A DNA stretch of 64,000 nucleotides from a bacterium. Its GTDB lineage: Bacteria > Pseudomonadota > Alphaproteobacteria > Rhodobacterales > Rhodobacteraceae. How positions within the stretch are numbered: the first letter of the stretch is position 1; every line of letters starts with the position of its first letter. Of this stretch, positions 31,139 to 40,786 are shown piece by piece. The notes under the pieces are model-generated. The model worked only from the letters and a program-made list of their open reading frames with translations, searched no databases and was not told where the DNA came from. Both the position numbers and the translations under genes were made by a program. The stretch covers positions 62,001-126,000 of the forward strand of contig WGOE01000004.1 of NCBI GenBank assembly GCA_016124195.1. Direction: 5' to 3'.

Positions 31139-32320
31139 ATGAGCAAAGACTGGAACACCCGCACCAAACTCGTGCATGAAGGCAGCCGCCGCAGCCAATA
31201 TGGCGAGATGGCCGAGGCGATCTTTCTGACCCAGGGCTTTGCCTATCCCGATGCCGAATCCGCCGAGGCGCGCTTCATCAAGGCGGGAGAAGACGAATTC
31301 GTCTATGCCCGCTATGGCAACCCCACGACGCGGATGTTCGAAGAGCGGATCGCGGCGCTGGAGGGCACCGAGGACGCCTTTGCCACCGCCAGCGGCATGG
31401 CGGCGGTGTCGGGGGCGCTGACCTCGATGCTCAAGGCGGGCGATCATGTGGTGGCCTCGCGCGCGCTGTTCGGGTCGTGCCTTTACATCCTGGAAGAGGT
31501 GCTGACGCGCTACGGCGTCAATGTGACCTTCGTGGACGGCGCCGATCTTGACCAATGGCGCGCGGCGGTCTGGCCGGGCACCAAGGCCGTCTTTTTCGAA
31601 AGCATGTCGAACCCGACGCTGGAACTGGTCGACATCCGTGCCGTGGCCGAGATTGCCCATGCCGGCGGCGCGCTGGTGGTGGTGGACAATGTCTTCGCCA
31701 CGCCGATCTTTTCCAAGGCGGTCGAGCAGGGCGCCGATGTGGTGGTCTATTCCACCACGAAACATATCGACGGGCAGGGCCGCGCCCTGGGCGGCGTGGT
31801 TTGCGGCACGCGGGATTTCATCCGCAAGACGCTGGAACCCTACATGAAGCACACCGGCGGATCGATCTCGCCGTTTTCGGCCTGGCTCATGCTGAACGGC
31901 ATGGTGACGCTGGACCTGCGCTGCCGGGCGATGGCAGAGGCGGCGCGCGAGGTGGCCCAGGCGCTGGAGGGGGATGCGCGAATCTCCAAGGTGATCTATC
32001 CTGAACTCGCAAGCCATCCGCAGCACGATCTGGCCATGGCGCAGATGGGGTCGGGCGGCACATTGGTGACCTTTGACCTCAAGGGCGGCAAGGAGGCCGC
32101 CTTCCGCTTCATGAATGCGCTGAAGATCATCAAGATCTCGAACAATCTGGGCGATGCCAAGTCGATCGCCACCCATCCGGCCACCACGACCCATCAGCGG
32201 TTGCCGGCCGATCAGAAGGCCAAGCTGGGCATCACGCCCGGCCTGATCCGGCTGTCGGTCGGGCTGGAGGATACCGCGGACCTGATCGCCGATCTGCGGG
32301 CGGGGCTCGATGCGATCTGA
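31139..32320 (+). CDS. metZ: O-succinylhomoserine sulfhydrylase
   Basis: PLP Cys/Met-metabolism family (YARYGNPTTRMFEERIAALEG, VYSTTKHIDGQGRALGGVV, SVGLEDTADLIADL). Confidence 0.9.
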   Translation: MSKDWNTRTKLVHEGSRRSQYGEMAEAIFLTQGFAYPDAESAEARFIKAGEDEFVYARYGNPTTRMFEERIAALEGTEDAFATASGMAAVSGALTSMLKAGDHVVASRALFGSCLYILEEVLTRYGVNVTFVDGADLDQWRAAVWPGTKAVFFESMSNPTLELVDIRAVAEIAHAGGALVVVDNVFATPIFSKAVEQGADVVVYSTTKHIDGQGRALGGVVCGTRDFIRKTLEPYMKHTGGSISPFSAWLMLNGMVTLDLRCRAMAEAAREVAQALEGDARISKVIYPELASHPQHDLAMAQMGSGGTLVTFDLKGGKEAAFRFMNALKIIKISNNLGDAKSIATHPATTTHQRLPADQKAKLGITPGLIRLSVGLEDTADLIADLRAGLDAI

Positions 32321-32487
32321 AACCCGGTGAGCCCGGGTGCGACCTTGCGTCACCGGCCCGCGGAAAAGCCCCGGGCCGGTGATCCGCAGACGGAACCGGT
32401 TCGTAATACGTCGGTACAGTTTGGTACTTGGGGCTGCCGCCCTATATGCCAGACCAAGCGACATCATTCGGATAAGGAAGCCCGCCC

Positions 32488-33576
32488 ATGAACATCCATG
32501 ATCCCGAGTTTACCCGCAAACCGGGCCGCGAGGAGGCATTGGCCGCTCTGGCAACGCTGAAGCTCTGGGCGGACCGCGCCTCGGAGGCCGATATCGTGGC
32601 GCTGGATCCCTCGATCGGTTCGCTGATCGGTGGCGGCTATCCGGTGATGAGCCGCGATTATCCGGAAAGCTTCGCGGTGGATGCGGCCTACAAGGACAGC
32701 CTGCCCGACCTGCAGAACGGGCCGGCCAGCCTGATCGTGGGCGCCAAGCAGGTCATCCAGCATGTCGGCATTTCGAATTTCCGCCTGCCGATCCGCTACC
32801 GCACCCGCGATGCTGGAGAAGTGATGCTGGAAACCTCGGTCACCGGCACCGTCAGCCTCGAGGCGGAAAAGAAGGGCATCAACATGAGCCGCATCATGCG
32901 GTCTTTCTATGTGCATGCCGAAAGGGAATTTTCCTTCCAGGTGATCGAACACGCGCTGGAAGATTACAAGCGCGACCTGGGCTCGTTCGACGCGCGCATC
33001 CAGATGCGGTTTTCCTTCCCGGTCAAGGTGGACAGCCTGCGGTCCGGTCTGTCGGGCTGGCAGTATTATGACATCGCGCTGGAACTGGTCGACACCGCCG
33101 GAGTGCGCAAGCGGATCGTGCATCTGGATTTCGTCTATTCCTCGACCTGCCCCTGTTCGCTGGAACTGTCCGAACATGCCCGCCGCACGCGGGGCCAACT
33201 GGCCACGCCGCATTCGCAACGCTCGGTCGCGCGGATCTCGGTCGAGGTGGTGGGCGAACAGGTGCTGTGGTTCGAGGACCTGATCGACCTCGCCCGCGCC
33301 GGCGTGCCGACCGAAACGCAAGTGATGGTCAAGCGCGAGGATGAGCAGGCCTTTGCCGAACTGAACGCCGCCAATCCGATCTTTGTCGAGGATGCGGCGC
33401 GCAGCTTCTGCGCCGCCTTGCAGGGCTGCGATCTGATCCGCGACTTCCGCATCGTGGCGAGCCACCAGGAAAGCCTGCACAGCCATGACGCGGTGTCGGT
33501 CCTGACCGAAGGCCCAACCTTTGCCGCCGAAAGCCTGGACCCGCGGCTGTTCGCGAGCCTTTATCACGTGGGCTGA
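32488..33576 (+). CDS. folE2: GTP cyclohydrolase I FolE2 (GCYH-IB)
   Basis: SSTCPCSLELSEH conserved Cys motif, 362 aa. Confidence 0.94.
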   Translation: MNIHDPEFTRKPGREEALAALATLKLWADRASEADIVALDPSIGSLIGGGYPVMSRDYPESFAVDAAYKDSLPDLQNGPASLIVGAKQVIQHVGISNFRLPIRYRTRDAGEVMLETSVTGTVSLEAEKKGINMSRIMRSFYVHAEREFSFQVIEHALEDYKRDLGSFDARIQMRFSFPVKVDSLRSGLSGWQYYDIALELVDTAGVRKRIVHLDFVYSSTCPCSLELSEHARRTRGQLATPHSQRSVARISVEVVGEQVLWFEDLIDLARAGVPTETQVMVKREDEQAFAELNAANPIFVEDAARSFCAALQGCDLIRDFRIVASHQESLHSHDAVSVLTEGPTFAAESLDPRLFASLYHVG

Positions 33577-33587
33577 GGCGGACAGCG

Positions 33588-33645
33588 CCGGAGGGTTTCA
33601 CACCCTCCGGACCTCCCGTGGAGTATTTTGGCCTGAATGAAGGGG
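33588..33645 (-). repeat. hairpin+box element (hairpin 33588-33610, box 33611-33645)
   Basis: CCGGAGGGTTTCACACCCTCCGG followed by ACCTCCCGTGGAGTATTTTGGCCTGAATGAAGG; 3' of glmM and folE2 (convergent). Confidence 0.75.
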
Positions 33646-33652
33646 GCGCGCG

Positions 33653-34999
33653 TCAGACGGCGGCGGCTTCGACCGCGCCCACGATCTCGGCCACGACATC
33701 GGAAAGAAGCGCCGGGTCCTCGCATTCGGCCATGACGCGGATCAGGGGTTCGGTGCCGGATTTGCGGATCAGGATGCGGCCCTTGCCAGAGATGCGGGCC
33801 TCGTTGGCAGCGATCGTCTGGCGGACCGAGGCCGCCTCAAGCGGCTTGGCGCCGGCGGCAAAACGCACATTCTGCAAAAGCTGCGGAACGGTTTCGAACT
33901 GGTCGACAAGGCGGCTTGCCGGCTGGCCGGTGCGCGCCATTTCCGCAAGGAACTGCAGGCCGGCGATCAGCCCGTCGCCGGTGGTGGCGTAGTCGGTCAT
34001 CACGATATGGCCCGATTGCTCGCCGCCAAGGTTCCAGCCGCCGCGCCGCATCGCCTCCACGACATAGCGGTCGCCTACGGCGGTACGTTCCAGCCGCAGC
34101 CCGCGCCGGGTCAGAAAGCGTTCGAGGCCGAGGTTCGACATCACGGTCGCCACCAGCGTGCCGCCTTTGAGCCGGCCCTCTTCGGCCCAGCGGTCGGCCA
34201 AAAGCGCCATGATCTGATCGCCATCGGCAACGCGGCCGGTCTCGTCCAGGATCATCACCCGGTCGGCATCACCGTCAAGCGAGATGCCCATATGCGCCCC
34301 ATGCGCCACTACGGCCTCGGCCGCGGTCCGGGTATAGGTGGAGCCGACATGGTCGTTGATATTGGTGCCGTTCGGGGTGACGCCGACCGGAATGACCTCG
34401 GCCCCCAGTTCCCACAGGACCTCGGGCGCGGCCCGGTAGGCGGCACCGTTGGCGCAGTCGATCACGACCTTGAGCCCTTCGAGCGTGCGGCCGGACGGGA
34501 AGGTGGTTTTGACGAATTCCTGATAGCGGCCGCGGCCATCCTCGATCCGCTTGGCGCGGCCGATCCGTTCGGGGGCGGCGGGGATGATTTCGCCCGCCAC
34601 GATGGCCTCGATCTCGGCCTCGGCCTCGTCCGAAAGCTTGAAACCATCGGGCCCGAAGAACTTGATGCCGTTGTCCTGGTGCGGGTTGTGGCTGGCCGAG
34701 ATCATCACGCCAAGATCGGCGCGCATCGACCGGGTGAGGAACCCCACCGCCGGGGTCGGCACCGGACCGAGGAGGAGGACATTCATGCCGGTCGAGGTCA
34801 GGCCCGCGGTCAGCGCGTTCTCCAGCATGTAGCCGGAGAGCCGCGTGTCCTTGCCGATCACCACGCGGTGCGCCGAAGAGCCCTCGCGCCGGAAATAGCG
34901 CCCGGCGGCGGCGCCGAGCCGCAGCGCCATCTCGGCCGTCATGGGATGGCTGTTGGCGCGGCCCCGCACGCCATCGGTGCCAAACAATTTGCGGGTCAT
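33653..34999 (-). CDS. glmM: phosphoglucosamine mutase
   Basis: [16 protein letters not shown], catalytic [29 protein letters not shown]. Confidence 0.96.
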   Translation of the reverse strand: MTRKLFGTDGVRGRANSHPMTAEMALRLGAAAGRYFRREGSSAHRVVIGKDTRLSGYMLENALTAGLTSTGMNVLLLGPVPTPAVGFLTRSMRADLGVMISASHNPHQDNGIKFFGPDGFKLSDEAEAEIEAIVAGEIIPAAPERIGRAKRIEDGRGRYQEFVKTTFPSGRTLEGLKVVIDCANGAAYRAAPEVLWELGAEVIPVGVTPNGTNINDHVGSTYTRTAAEAVVAHGAHMGISLDGDADRVMILDETGRVADGDQIMALLADRWAEEGRLKGGTLVATVMSNLGLERFLTRRGLRLERTAVGDRYVVEAMRRGGWNLGGEQSGHIVMTDYATTGDGLIAGLQFLAEMARTGQPASRLVDQFETVPQLLQNVRFAAGAKPLEAASVRQTIAANEARISGKGRILIRKSGTEPLIRVMAECEDPALLSDVVAEIVGAVEAAAV

Positions 35000-36024
35000 G
35001 CCGCCCCTCCTGTGGTGCAGGCCTGCCAGAGCGACAGGGCCTGCCGTGTCTCGGTCACGTCATGGACGCGGATCATCTGGACGCCTTGCGCCACGCCCCA
35101 CAGCGCCACGGCGAGCGAGCCGGGCATGCGCCGCGCGGCCTCGGCCTCGGCGCCGATCGTGCCGATGAAGCGCTTGCGCGAGGCGCCGAGCAGGACCGGC
35201 AGACCAAGGTCGTGAAACAGCGACAGGCGCTGCAACAGGGCAAGGTTATGGGTCAAGGTCTTGCCAAAGCCGATGCCGGGGTCGATGGCGATGCGGTCGT
35301 GGGCGATGCCCGCAGCCTCGGCCTCGGCCACGCGGGTGGCCAGCGCGTCATAGACATCCAACAGCACATCGTCATAGCGCGGATCGTCCTGCATCGTGGC
35401 AGGGGTGGCAATCGAATGCATCAGGATGACGGGCGCGGCGCTTTCCGCGACCAGCGCCGCCATGCCCTTGTCGAACTGCAAGGCGGTCACGTCATTGACC
35501 CATGAGGCCCCGGCCTGCAGGGCTGCGCGGGCCACACCGGCCTTGCGCGTGTCGATGGAAATGGGCAGGTCGAGCCCGCCCTCGCGCAGCGCGCCGATCA
35601 CCGGGGCCGTGCGCAGGGTTTCCTCATCGACCGAAACCTCCGCCGCCCCCGGCCGCGTGCTTTCGCCGCCGATGTCAAGGATGTCGGCGCCCGAAGCCAT
35701 CATCCGCGCCTGCATCACCGCGGCCTCGGGCTTCAGGAACAGCCCGCCATCGGAAAAGCTGTCTGGCGTGACGTTCAAGATGCCCATGATCCGCGGCCGA
35801 TCAAGGCTCAGCCCGCCGAAATCCGGCCGGGGCGCGCAAAGCCTGTCGCGCGCGGCCGCGTCCAGGTCAGAGGCCGCCACGATCCGCGGCTCGGTCCCGC
35901 GCCGCAGCACTTCGACGCGGTCGAACCAGCAGGCCCCGCCCGCAAGGGGCAATGCCCCCGCCGGCCGTTCCACATCGCTCATTGCGATCGGTCGCAGGTA
36001 GTCGCGCAATCGGGCGTCCTTCAT
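34996..36024 (-). CDS. folP: dihydropteroate synthase (start could also be 35982)
   Basis: [44 protein letters not shown]; overlaps glmM start. Confidence 0.94.
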   Translation of the reverse strand: MKDARLRDYLRPIAMSDVERPAGALPLAGGACWFDRVEVLRRGTEPRIVAASDLDAAARDRLCAPRPDFGGLSLDRPRIMGILNVTPDSFSDGGLFLKPEAAVMQARMMASGADILDIGGESTRPGAAEVSVDEETLRTAPVIGALREGGLDLPISIDTRKAGVARAALQAGASWVNDVTALQFDKGMAALVAESAAPVILMHSIATPATMQDDPRYDDVLLDVYDALATRVAEAEAAGIAHDRIAIDPGIGFGKTLTHNLALLQRLSLFHDLGLPVLLGASRKRFIGTIGAEAEAARRMPGSLAVALWGVAQGVQMIRVHDVTETRQALSLWQACTTGGAA

Positions 36025-36132
36025 TCAGGTCCAAATACTCCGCGGGCGCCTTGGGGGCGCAATGCTCCCGGCTGGTCCGCCATCACTGGCTTGCGGAGTA
36101 TGCGCAACGCCCGCGGCCAGCAAGAGCCGCCG

Positions 36133-37041
36133 TCAGCCCTGTTCCACCGTCACGCGGCTTCCTGCCGGCAATGCAACAGTTCCGTGAACGATCAGCCGTT
36201 CGGCCGCCATCGTCTCGGCCAGCCACAGCGCCAGCACCACCGGGTCGCGCGATTGCGGCCCGTCGGTGGCATCCAGCACCATCTTGGACGGCGCCCAGAC
36301 CAGTATCTGGCCGCGTTTCACCGCCCAGTCGATCTCGGTCCGGGTCGCCATCACCACGCAGCGCGGATCGCGTGCGGCCAGAACCCAGGCGTTCTGTTCG
36401 ATGGCCAGCAGGTCCACGCGGCGCTGCGTGGGCTTGTGGCCGGTCTGCGGCCGTGCCTCGTCGGGCAGGCCCACGGTCAGGATCACCGGCTGCCCGCGCG
36501 CGGCCCAGGCATCCAGCCGCGCGCCAAGGTCGGGCGCCACGATCGCCGCATTGTCCAGAAAGATCACCAGGGGATGCAGCGCAGCCTCTTGCCCGTCCTG
36601 GCCCACGACCTGCAAGGCCGCCTCGGCACGCGAGCGCACGATCTCGACCCCCAGCTTGTAGGGCCCGATGTCGAGCTTTTCGATGCGCACGAAGGCCCGC
36701 ATCGCCTGCGGCTCGGCCAGGATACGCTCGGCCACCCGTTCGGCCAGCGTCTCCAAGAGGTTCAGCCGTTCGGCGGCGAGTTCGGTGGCAATCGCCTCGG
36801 TCAGCCGGTCGTAACTGAGGATGCGGTCCACATCGTCGTTCAGGGGCTGCGGCGTTGGCCGCACCTCGACCACGATGTTGAACATTACGCGCTGGGTATG
36901 GCCGCGCTCTTTCTGAAAGGCGCCGATATCGACCTCGACGACATGGTCGCGCAGAGAGATCCGGTCGCGCGGGTCGGCGCTGGCCGAGGCAAGGCTGCGC
37001 TCTTCGGGATGGGCAAAGGCCAGGCTTATGTCAGAGATCAT
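36133..37041 (-). CDS. folB: dihydroneopterin aldolase, extended (FolB domain plus C-terminal extension)
   Basis: FolB N-domain (DHVVEVDIGAFQKERGHTQRVMFNIVVEV...LNLLETLAERVAERIL); about 170 aa extra C-terminal region. Confidence 0.85.
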   Translation of the reverse strand: MISDISLAFAHPEERSLASASADPRDRISLRDHVVEVDIGAFQKERGHTQRVMFNIVVEVRPTPQPLNDDVDRILSYDRLTEAIATELAAERLNLLETLAERVAERILAEPQAMRAFVRIEKLDIGPYKLGVEIVRSRAEAALQVVGQDGQEAALHPLVIFLDNAAIVAPDLGARLDAWAARGQPVILTVGLPDEARPQTGHKPTQRRVDLLAIEQNAWVLAARDPRCVVMATRTEIDWAVKRGQILVWAPSKMVLDATDGPQSRDPVVLALWLAETMAAERLIVHGTVALPAGSRVTVEQG

Positions 37042-37135
37042 CGGGCTCCCCTGATGGAACGGGGCCAGACTAGCGTCTGACCCCGCCTGTGCCATGCCTG
37101 AAGCCGACCGCTTGTGCAAGCAGAGCGCCCTGCCG

Positions 37136-37798
37136 CTACAAGGCCGTTCGGTAGAACAGATGTCCGCCGATCGCCGCCGTCTCGACCACATGGCCCCAGT
37201 TGGGCCGAGACCAGCGCGCGTGAAAGTAGGTGGCGCCCAGGGTCAGGGCCCGCGGCGCGCCATCCAGCATCACGCGGGCGATGCGGCCGGCGCGGTCCGC
37301 GGATTCGGGATTGCGCATGTCATCGGCCACACCGTCGCAGATATAGGAAAAGGCGCAGGCCCCGCCACCCGCGGCATGCACCACGCCGCAGACCGAATTC
37401 GGAAAACCGGGCGCATCGACGCGGTTGAGGATCACTTCGGCCACCGCAAACTGGCCGGGCAGGGCCTCGCCCCGGGCCTCGAAATAGATGGCGCGGCGCA
37501 GGCAATCCCATTGCGCATCGCCCGCAGGTGCAGGCAAGCTGGCCAGCCAGCTTTCCGAATAGGGCAGAGCGGCCCCCGTGGTCTTGCCCGAGGGTTCGGG
37601 CCCCTTGGCCAGGGCCGCAAGCTGCGCCTCTGGCATGGCGTTCACCGTGTCATGTTCCGCCCCGAACAAAGAGGCGAATTGCGCCCCCATGAGCAGGCTC
37701 GGACTGTTGGACTGGCTCACCGTCACATCGGCGAAGGCCGCGCCCGTCAGGACGGTCATGGCCACGGCGGCCAGCGTCCGGCAGAGGTGCAAGCGCAT
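37136..37798 (-). CDS. cell wall hydrolase (SleB/Hydrolase_2 family), secreted
   Basis: CLRRAIYFEARGEALPGQFAVAEVILNRVDAPGFPNSVCGVV, ATYFHARWSRPNWGHVVETAAIGGHLFYR; signal peptide. Confidence 0.9.
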   Translation of the reverse strand: MRLHLCRTLAAVAMTVLTGAAFADVTVSQSNSPSLLMGAQFASLFGAEHDTVNAMPEAQLAALAKGPEPSGKTTGAALPYSESWLASLPAPAGDAQWDCLRRAIYFEARGEALPGQFAVAEVILNRVDAPGFPNSVCGVVHAAGGGACAFSYICDGVADDMRNPESADRAGRIARVMLDGAPRALTLGATYFHARWSRPNWGHVVETAAIGGHLFYRTAL

Positions 37799-38013
37799 TG
37801 TCTACTGTTCCCGGTTGTTTCCCCACGACGCCCGGTGTCCGTTCTGGACCTGTCGCGACGTCGAAGAAGCGGGCTAATGGCCAACCGGGGGGGCGGTCTA
37901 CCCGCGTGGCCAAAATATCACGGAATCCGCGACATCTTGCGCGGATTTCCGCCGAAACTCTTAAGTTTCTACTTTAGCAACGATTCATAAGAACATGATA
38001 TTGTGGTCTAAAA

Positions 38014-40560
38014 CTACTTATCCACACGATCGGCCAATGCCAGATGAGCCGCCGCAAGCCGTGCCAAAGGCACCCGATAGGGCGAACAAGACACGTAATC
38101 GAAGCCTGCCTTGCGACAGAACTCGATTGATTCGGGGTTGCCACCGTGTTCTCCGCAGATCGACAAAGTCAAGTCCGCACGGGTCGCACGACCGCGTTCC
38201 GCCCCGATATGCAAGAGTTCGCCCACGCCTTCGACATCAAGGCTGAGGAAAGGATCTTCGGGAAAAACCCCCTGGCTGACATAGGTCGACATGAAGCGCC
38301 CGGCATCGTCGCGGCTGAGGCCATAGGTCATCTGCGTCAGGTCATTGGTGCCAAAGGACAGGAAGGCCGCGTGCTGGGCGATCTCGCCCGCGCGCAGGGC
38401 GGCGCGCGGGGTTTCGACCATGACCCCGAGCCTGTAGTCGAAGTTCACTCCGGTCTTGACCCGCACCGCTGCTGCCACGGCGTCGATATTGGTCTTGATC
38501 AACTCGACCTCGCGCTTGGCCGAGACGAGGGGGATCATGATCTCGGGCACCACCTTGGCGCCGGCCTTGCCGATTTCGACCGTGGCCTCAAAGATGGCGC
38601 GGGCCTGCATGTCGTAGATTTCCGGCAGCACCACGCCCAGACGGACGCCACGCATACCCAGCATGGGGTTGGCCTCCGACAGGGCCTCGGCGCGGCGTGT
38701 CACCTCGGACAGCGGGCGGTCGAGCGCCTCGGCCAGTTCGCGCAGGCCCTCGCGGCTGTGCGGCAGGAATTCGTGCAGCGGCGGATCGAAGAGGCGGATA
38801 CAGACCGGAAGCCCCTGCATGATGCTGAAAAGCTGGACAAAGTCCGCGCGCTGCATCGGCAGAAGCCGGGCGAGTGCCGCGGCCCGGTCCTGCGGCGTAT
38901 TGGCAAAGATCATCTCGCGCATCACCACAAGGCGGTCTTCGTCAAAGAACATATGCTCGGTGCGGCAGAGGCCGATGCCCTGCGCCTCGAACCGGCGCGC
39001 GGTGATGGCATCGGCGGGCGTGTCGGCATTGGCGCGCACGCCGATGTCGCGCACCGCGTCGGCCCAGGACAGAAGCTTGCGGAAGGCATCGTCCAGCGCC
39101 GCCGCCAGCATCACGGCAGAACCGGCCAGCACCTCGCCCGTGGTGCCGTCGATGGTGATCTGATCGCCTTCCTGGAAGACGCGGCCATCCGGCGCGGTGA
39201 TCTTTTTCTCTTTGCTGTCAAGGCGCAAGCCAGAGGCGCCCACGACGCAGGGCACGCCGATGCCGCGCGCGATCACAGCGGCGTGGCTCGTCGTGCCGCC
39301 GCGCTCGGTCAGGACACCCGCCGCCGAATGCATGCCGCGGATGTCTTCGGGCTGGGTTTCGCGCCGGCAGAGGATGCAGGCCTCGCCCCGCGCCGCCGCC
39401 GCCTGAGCCGCCGCCGAGGAAAACACGATCCGCCCCGTCGCCGCCCCCGGCGAGGCCGCGATCCCCTTGGCCACCACATCGCGTGGCGCGCGCGGGTCGA
39501 CCTGCGGGTGCAAAAGCTCGGTCAGGCTGCGCGGTTCGACCCGCAGGATCGCATCTTCCCGGGTGATGATCTGGTCATCGGCCAGCGCCACCGCGATGCG
39601 CAGGCCTGCGCGGGCCGAGCGTTGCACCTTGACCGCGTCGATCACCGACAAGAGCCCGTCCTCGATGGTGAATTCGATCTGCATCTCTTCACGCAGGCGG
39701 GCGCGGCAGGCGGCGCCATAGGCGATCAGATCGGCAAAAAGGGTCGGCGACAGATCCTCAAGCGAGATGCCACGCGGATCGCGGGTCAGGTAGAGCGCGT
39801 CGTTCTCCTTCAACGCGGCGCGGCCCTGGGCCTGACCCAGATAGCGCCCGGTGATCTGCGGCAGGCCGGTGACGGGATCGACGAACTGGATCACCCCGGC
39901 GCCAGAGAGGCCCTGGCCGATACCCTGCGCCATTTCCTGCACGACCAGGCCCAGGGCGGCTTCGGCCGGCGCACCCTTGGCCTGGCGCAAGAGGCGCGCC
40001 GAGGTGCCCTCCCAGGCGCGGGCCATCGAGCGCAGCACCTCGGTCAACTGGCGCGCCGGGTCTTCGGGGAAGGGCTCGTCCATCTCGTGTTCATAGGTGC
40101 GCAGCGCCTCGCGCAGGGCTATGGTCCCGTTGGGGCCGCCTTCGAATAGGTCGGGGTCCAGGCGCGCGACATGGGTGGCATAGGCGGTCACAAAGCGCAG
40201 GTAGAGCGCATCGGCGGCCGACTGGCCATGCGTGGCCTTGAGCGCCTTGTGCCGGGCCGCGTTCATGCCGACGTTGAGGATGGTGCCCGGCCCGCCCCAG
40301 TTCGGATTGGCCGGCGAAGGGCGCACCGAGACAAGCGGTTGCGGGCCAAAGCAGGCGAGGATTCCGGCCGTGTCGACCGCGGTGCCCTGGGCTATCGCGC
40401 GCACGGTGGCTGCGGGCAGGGCCACGGTGCGCGGCACGGGCAGGTCAAGCCGGATCAGGCGCTGCAGGCATTTGGCCCGCCAGCCATGCGCTTCGGCCTT
40501 CATCTGGGCCGTGGGCGTGATCTCGGCATAGTCACTGGGGGGTTGCACGACATTCTGCAC
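38014..40560 (-). CDS. pyruvate, phosphate dikinase-like PEP-utilising protein (divergent N-terminal domain)
   Basis: ERGGTTSHAAVIARGIGVPCVVG swivel His motif, GIGLCRTEHMFF, FGTNDLTQMTYGLSRDDAGRFMSTY; GTG start (VQNVVQPPSDYAEITP). Confidence 0.85.
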   Translation of the reverse strand: MQNVVQPPSDYAEITPTAQMKAEAHGWRAKCLQRLIRLDLPVPRTVALPAATVRAIAQGTAVDTAGILACFGPQPLVSVRPSPANPNWGGPGTILNVGMNAARHKALKATHGQSAADALYLRFVTAYATHVARLDPDLFEGGPNGTIALREALRTYEHEMDEPFPEDPARQLTEVLRSMARAWEGTSARLLRQAKGAPAEAALGLVVQEMAQGIGQGLSGAGVIQFVDPVTGLPQITGRYLGQAQGRAALKENDALYLTRDPRGISLEDLSPTLFADLIAYGAACRARLREEMQIEFTIEDGLLSVIDAVKVQRSARAGLRIAVALADDQIITREDAILRVEPRSLTELLHPQVDPRAPRDVVAKGIAASPGAATGRIVFSSAAAQAAAARGEACILCRRETQPEDIRGMHSAAGVLTERGGTTSHAAVIARGIGVPCVVGASGLRLDSKEKKITAPDGRVFQEGDQITIDGTTGEVLAGSAVMLAAALDDAFRKLLSWADAVRDIGVRANADTPADAITARRFEAQGIGLCRTEHMFFDEDRLVVMREMIFANTPQDRAAALARLLPMQRADFVQLFSIMQGLPVCIRLFDPPLHEFLPHSREGLRELAEALDRPLSEVTRRAEALSEANPMLGMRGVRLGVVLPEIYDMQARAIFEATVEIGKAGAKVVPEIMIPLVSAKREVELIKTNIDAVAAAVRVKTGVNFDYRLGVMVETPRAALRAGEIAQHAAFLSFGTNDLTQMTYGLSRDDAGRFMSTYVSQGVFPEDPFLSLDVEGVGELLHIGAERGRATRADLTLSICGEHGGNPESIEFCRKAGFDYVSCSPYRVPLARLAAAHLALADRVDK

Positions 40561-40678
40561 TGCGGCGCCTTTCGTTTGCGCGCGCAGGATATACGTTGTG
40601 CCGCGTGGTGCAAGCGCGGGGTGGGGCTTTCTTGCGGTTGGGCCCTGGTGCAGAGGCCGGCCCGATGCCTCGCGAAGA

Positions 40679-40735
40679 GCGGGGGTTTCACACCCCCGCA
40701 CCCCCGTGGAGGTATTTTCGCCTGGATGAAGGGGG
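40679..40735 (-). repeat. hairpin+box element (hairpin 40679-40699)
   Basis: GCGGGGGTTTCACACCCCCGC followed by ACCCCCGTGGAGGTATTTTCGCCTGGATGAAGG; downstream of glyS. Confidence 0.75.
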
Positions 40736-40786
40736 GGGCGGGCGTTCGGGCGGGATTGCCAGGCTTTGTACGGATCGGGATGTGGG

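Noticed and set aside
32350-32382. Hairpin TCACCGGCCC...GGGCCGGTGA between metZ and folE2 as a riboswitch or terminator
   Set aside because: Good 10-bp stem but no T tract and no recognisable aptamer; function cannot be assigned.
37905-38035. Replication origin
   Set aside because: Only one DnaA box and no origin-associated genes nearby; kept only as a low-interest note.
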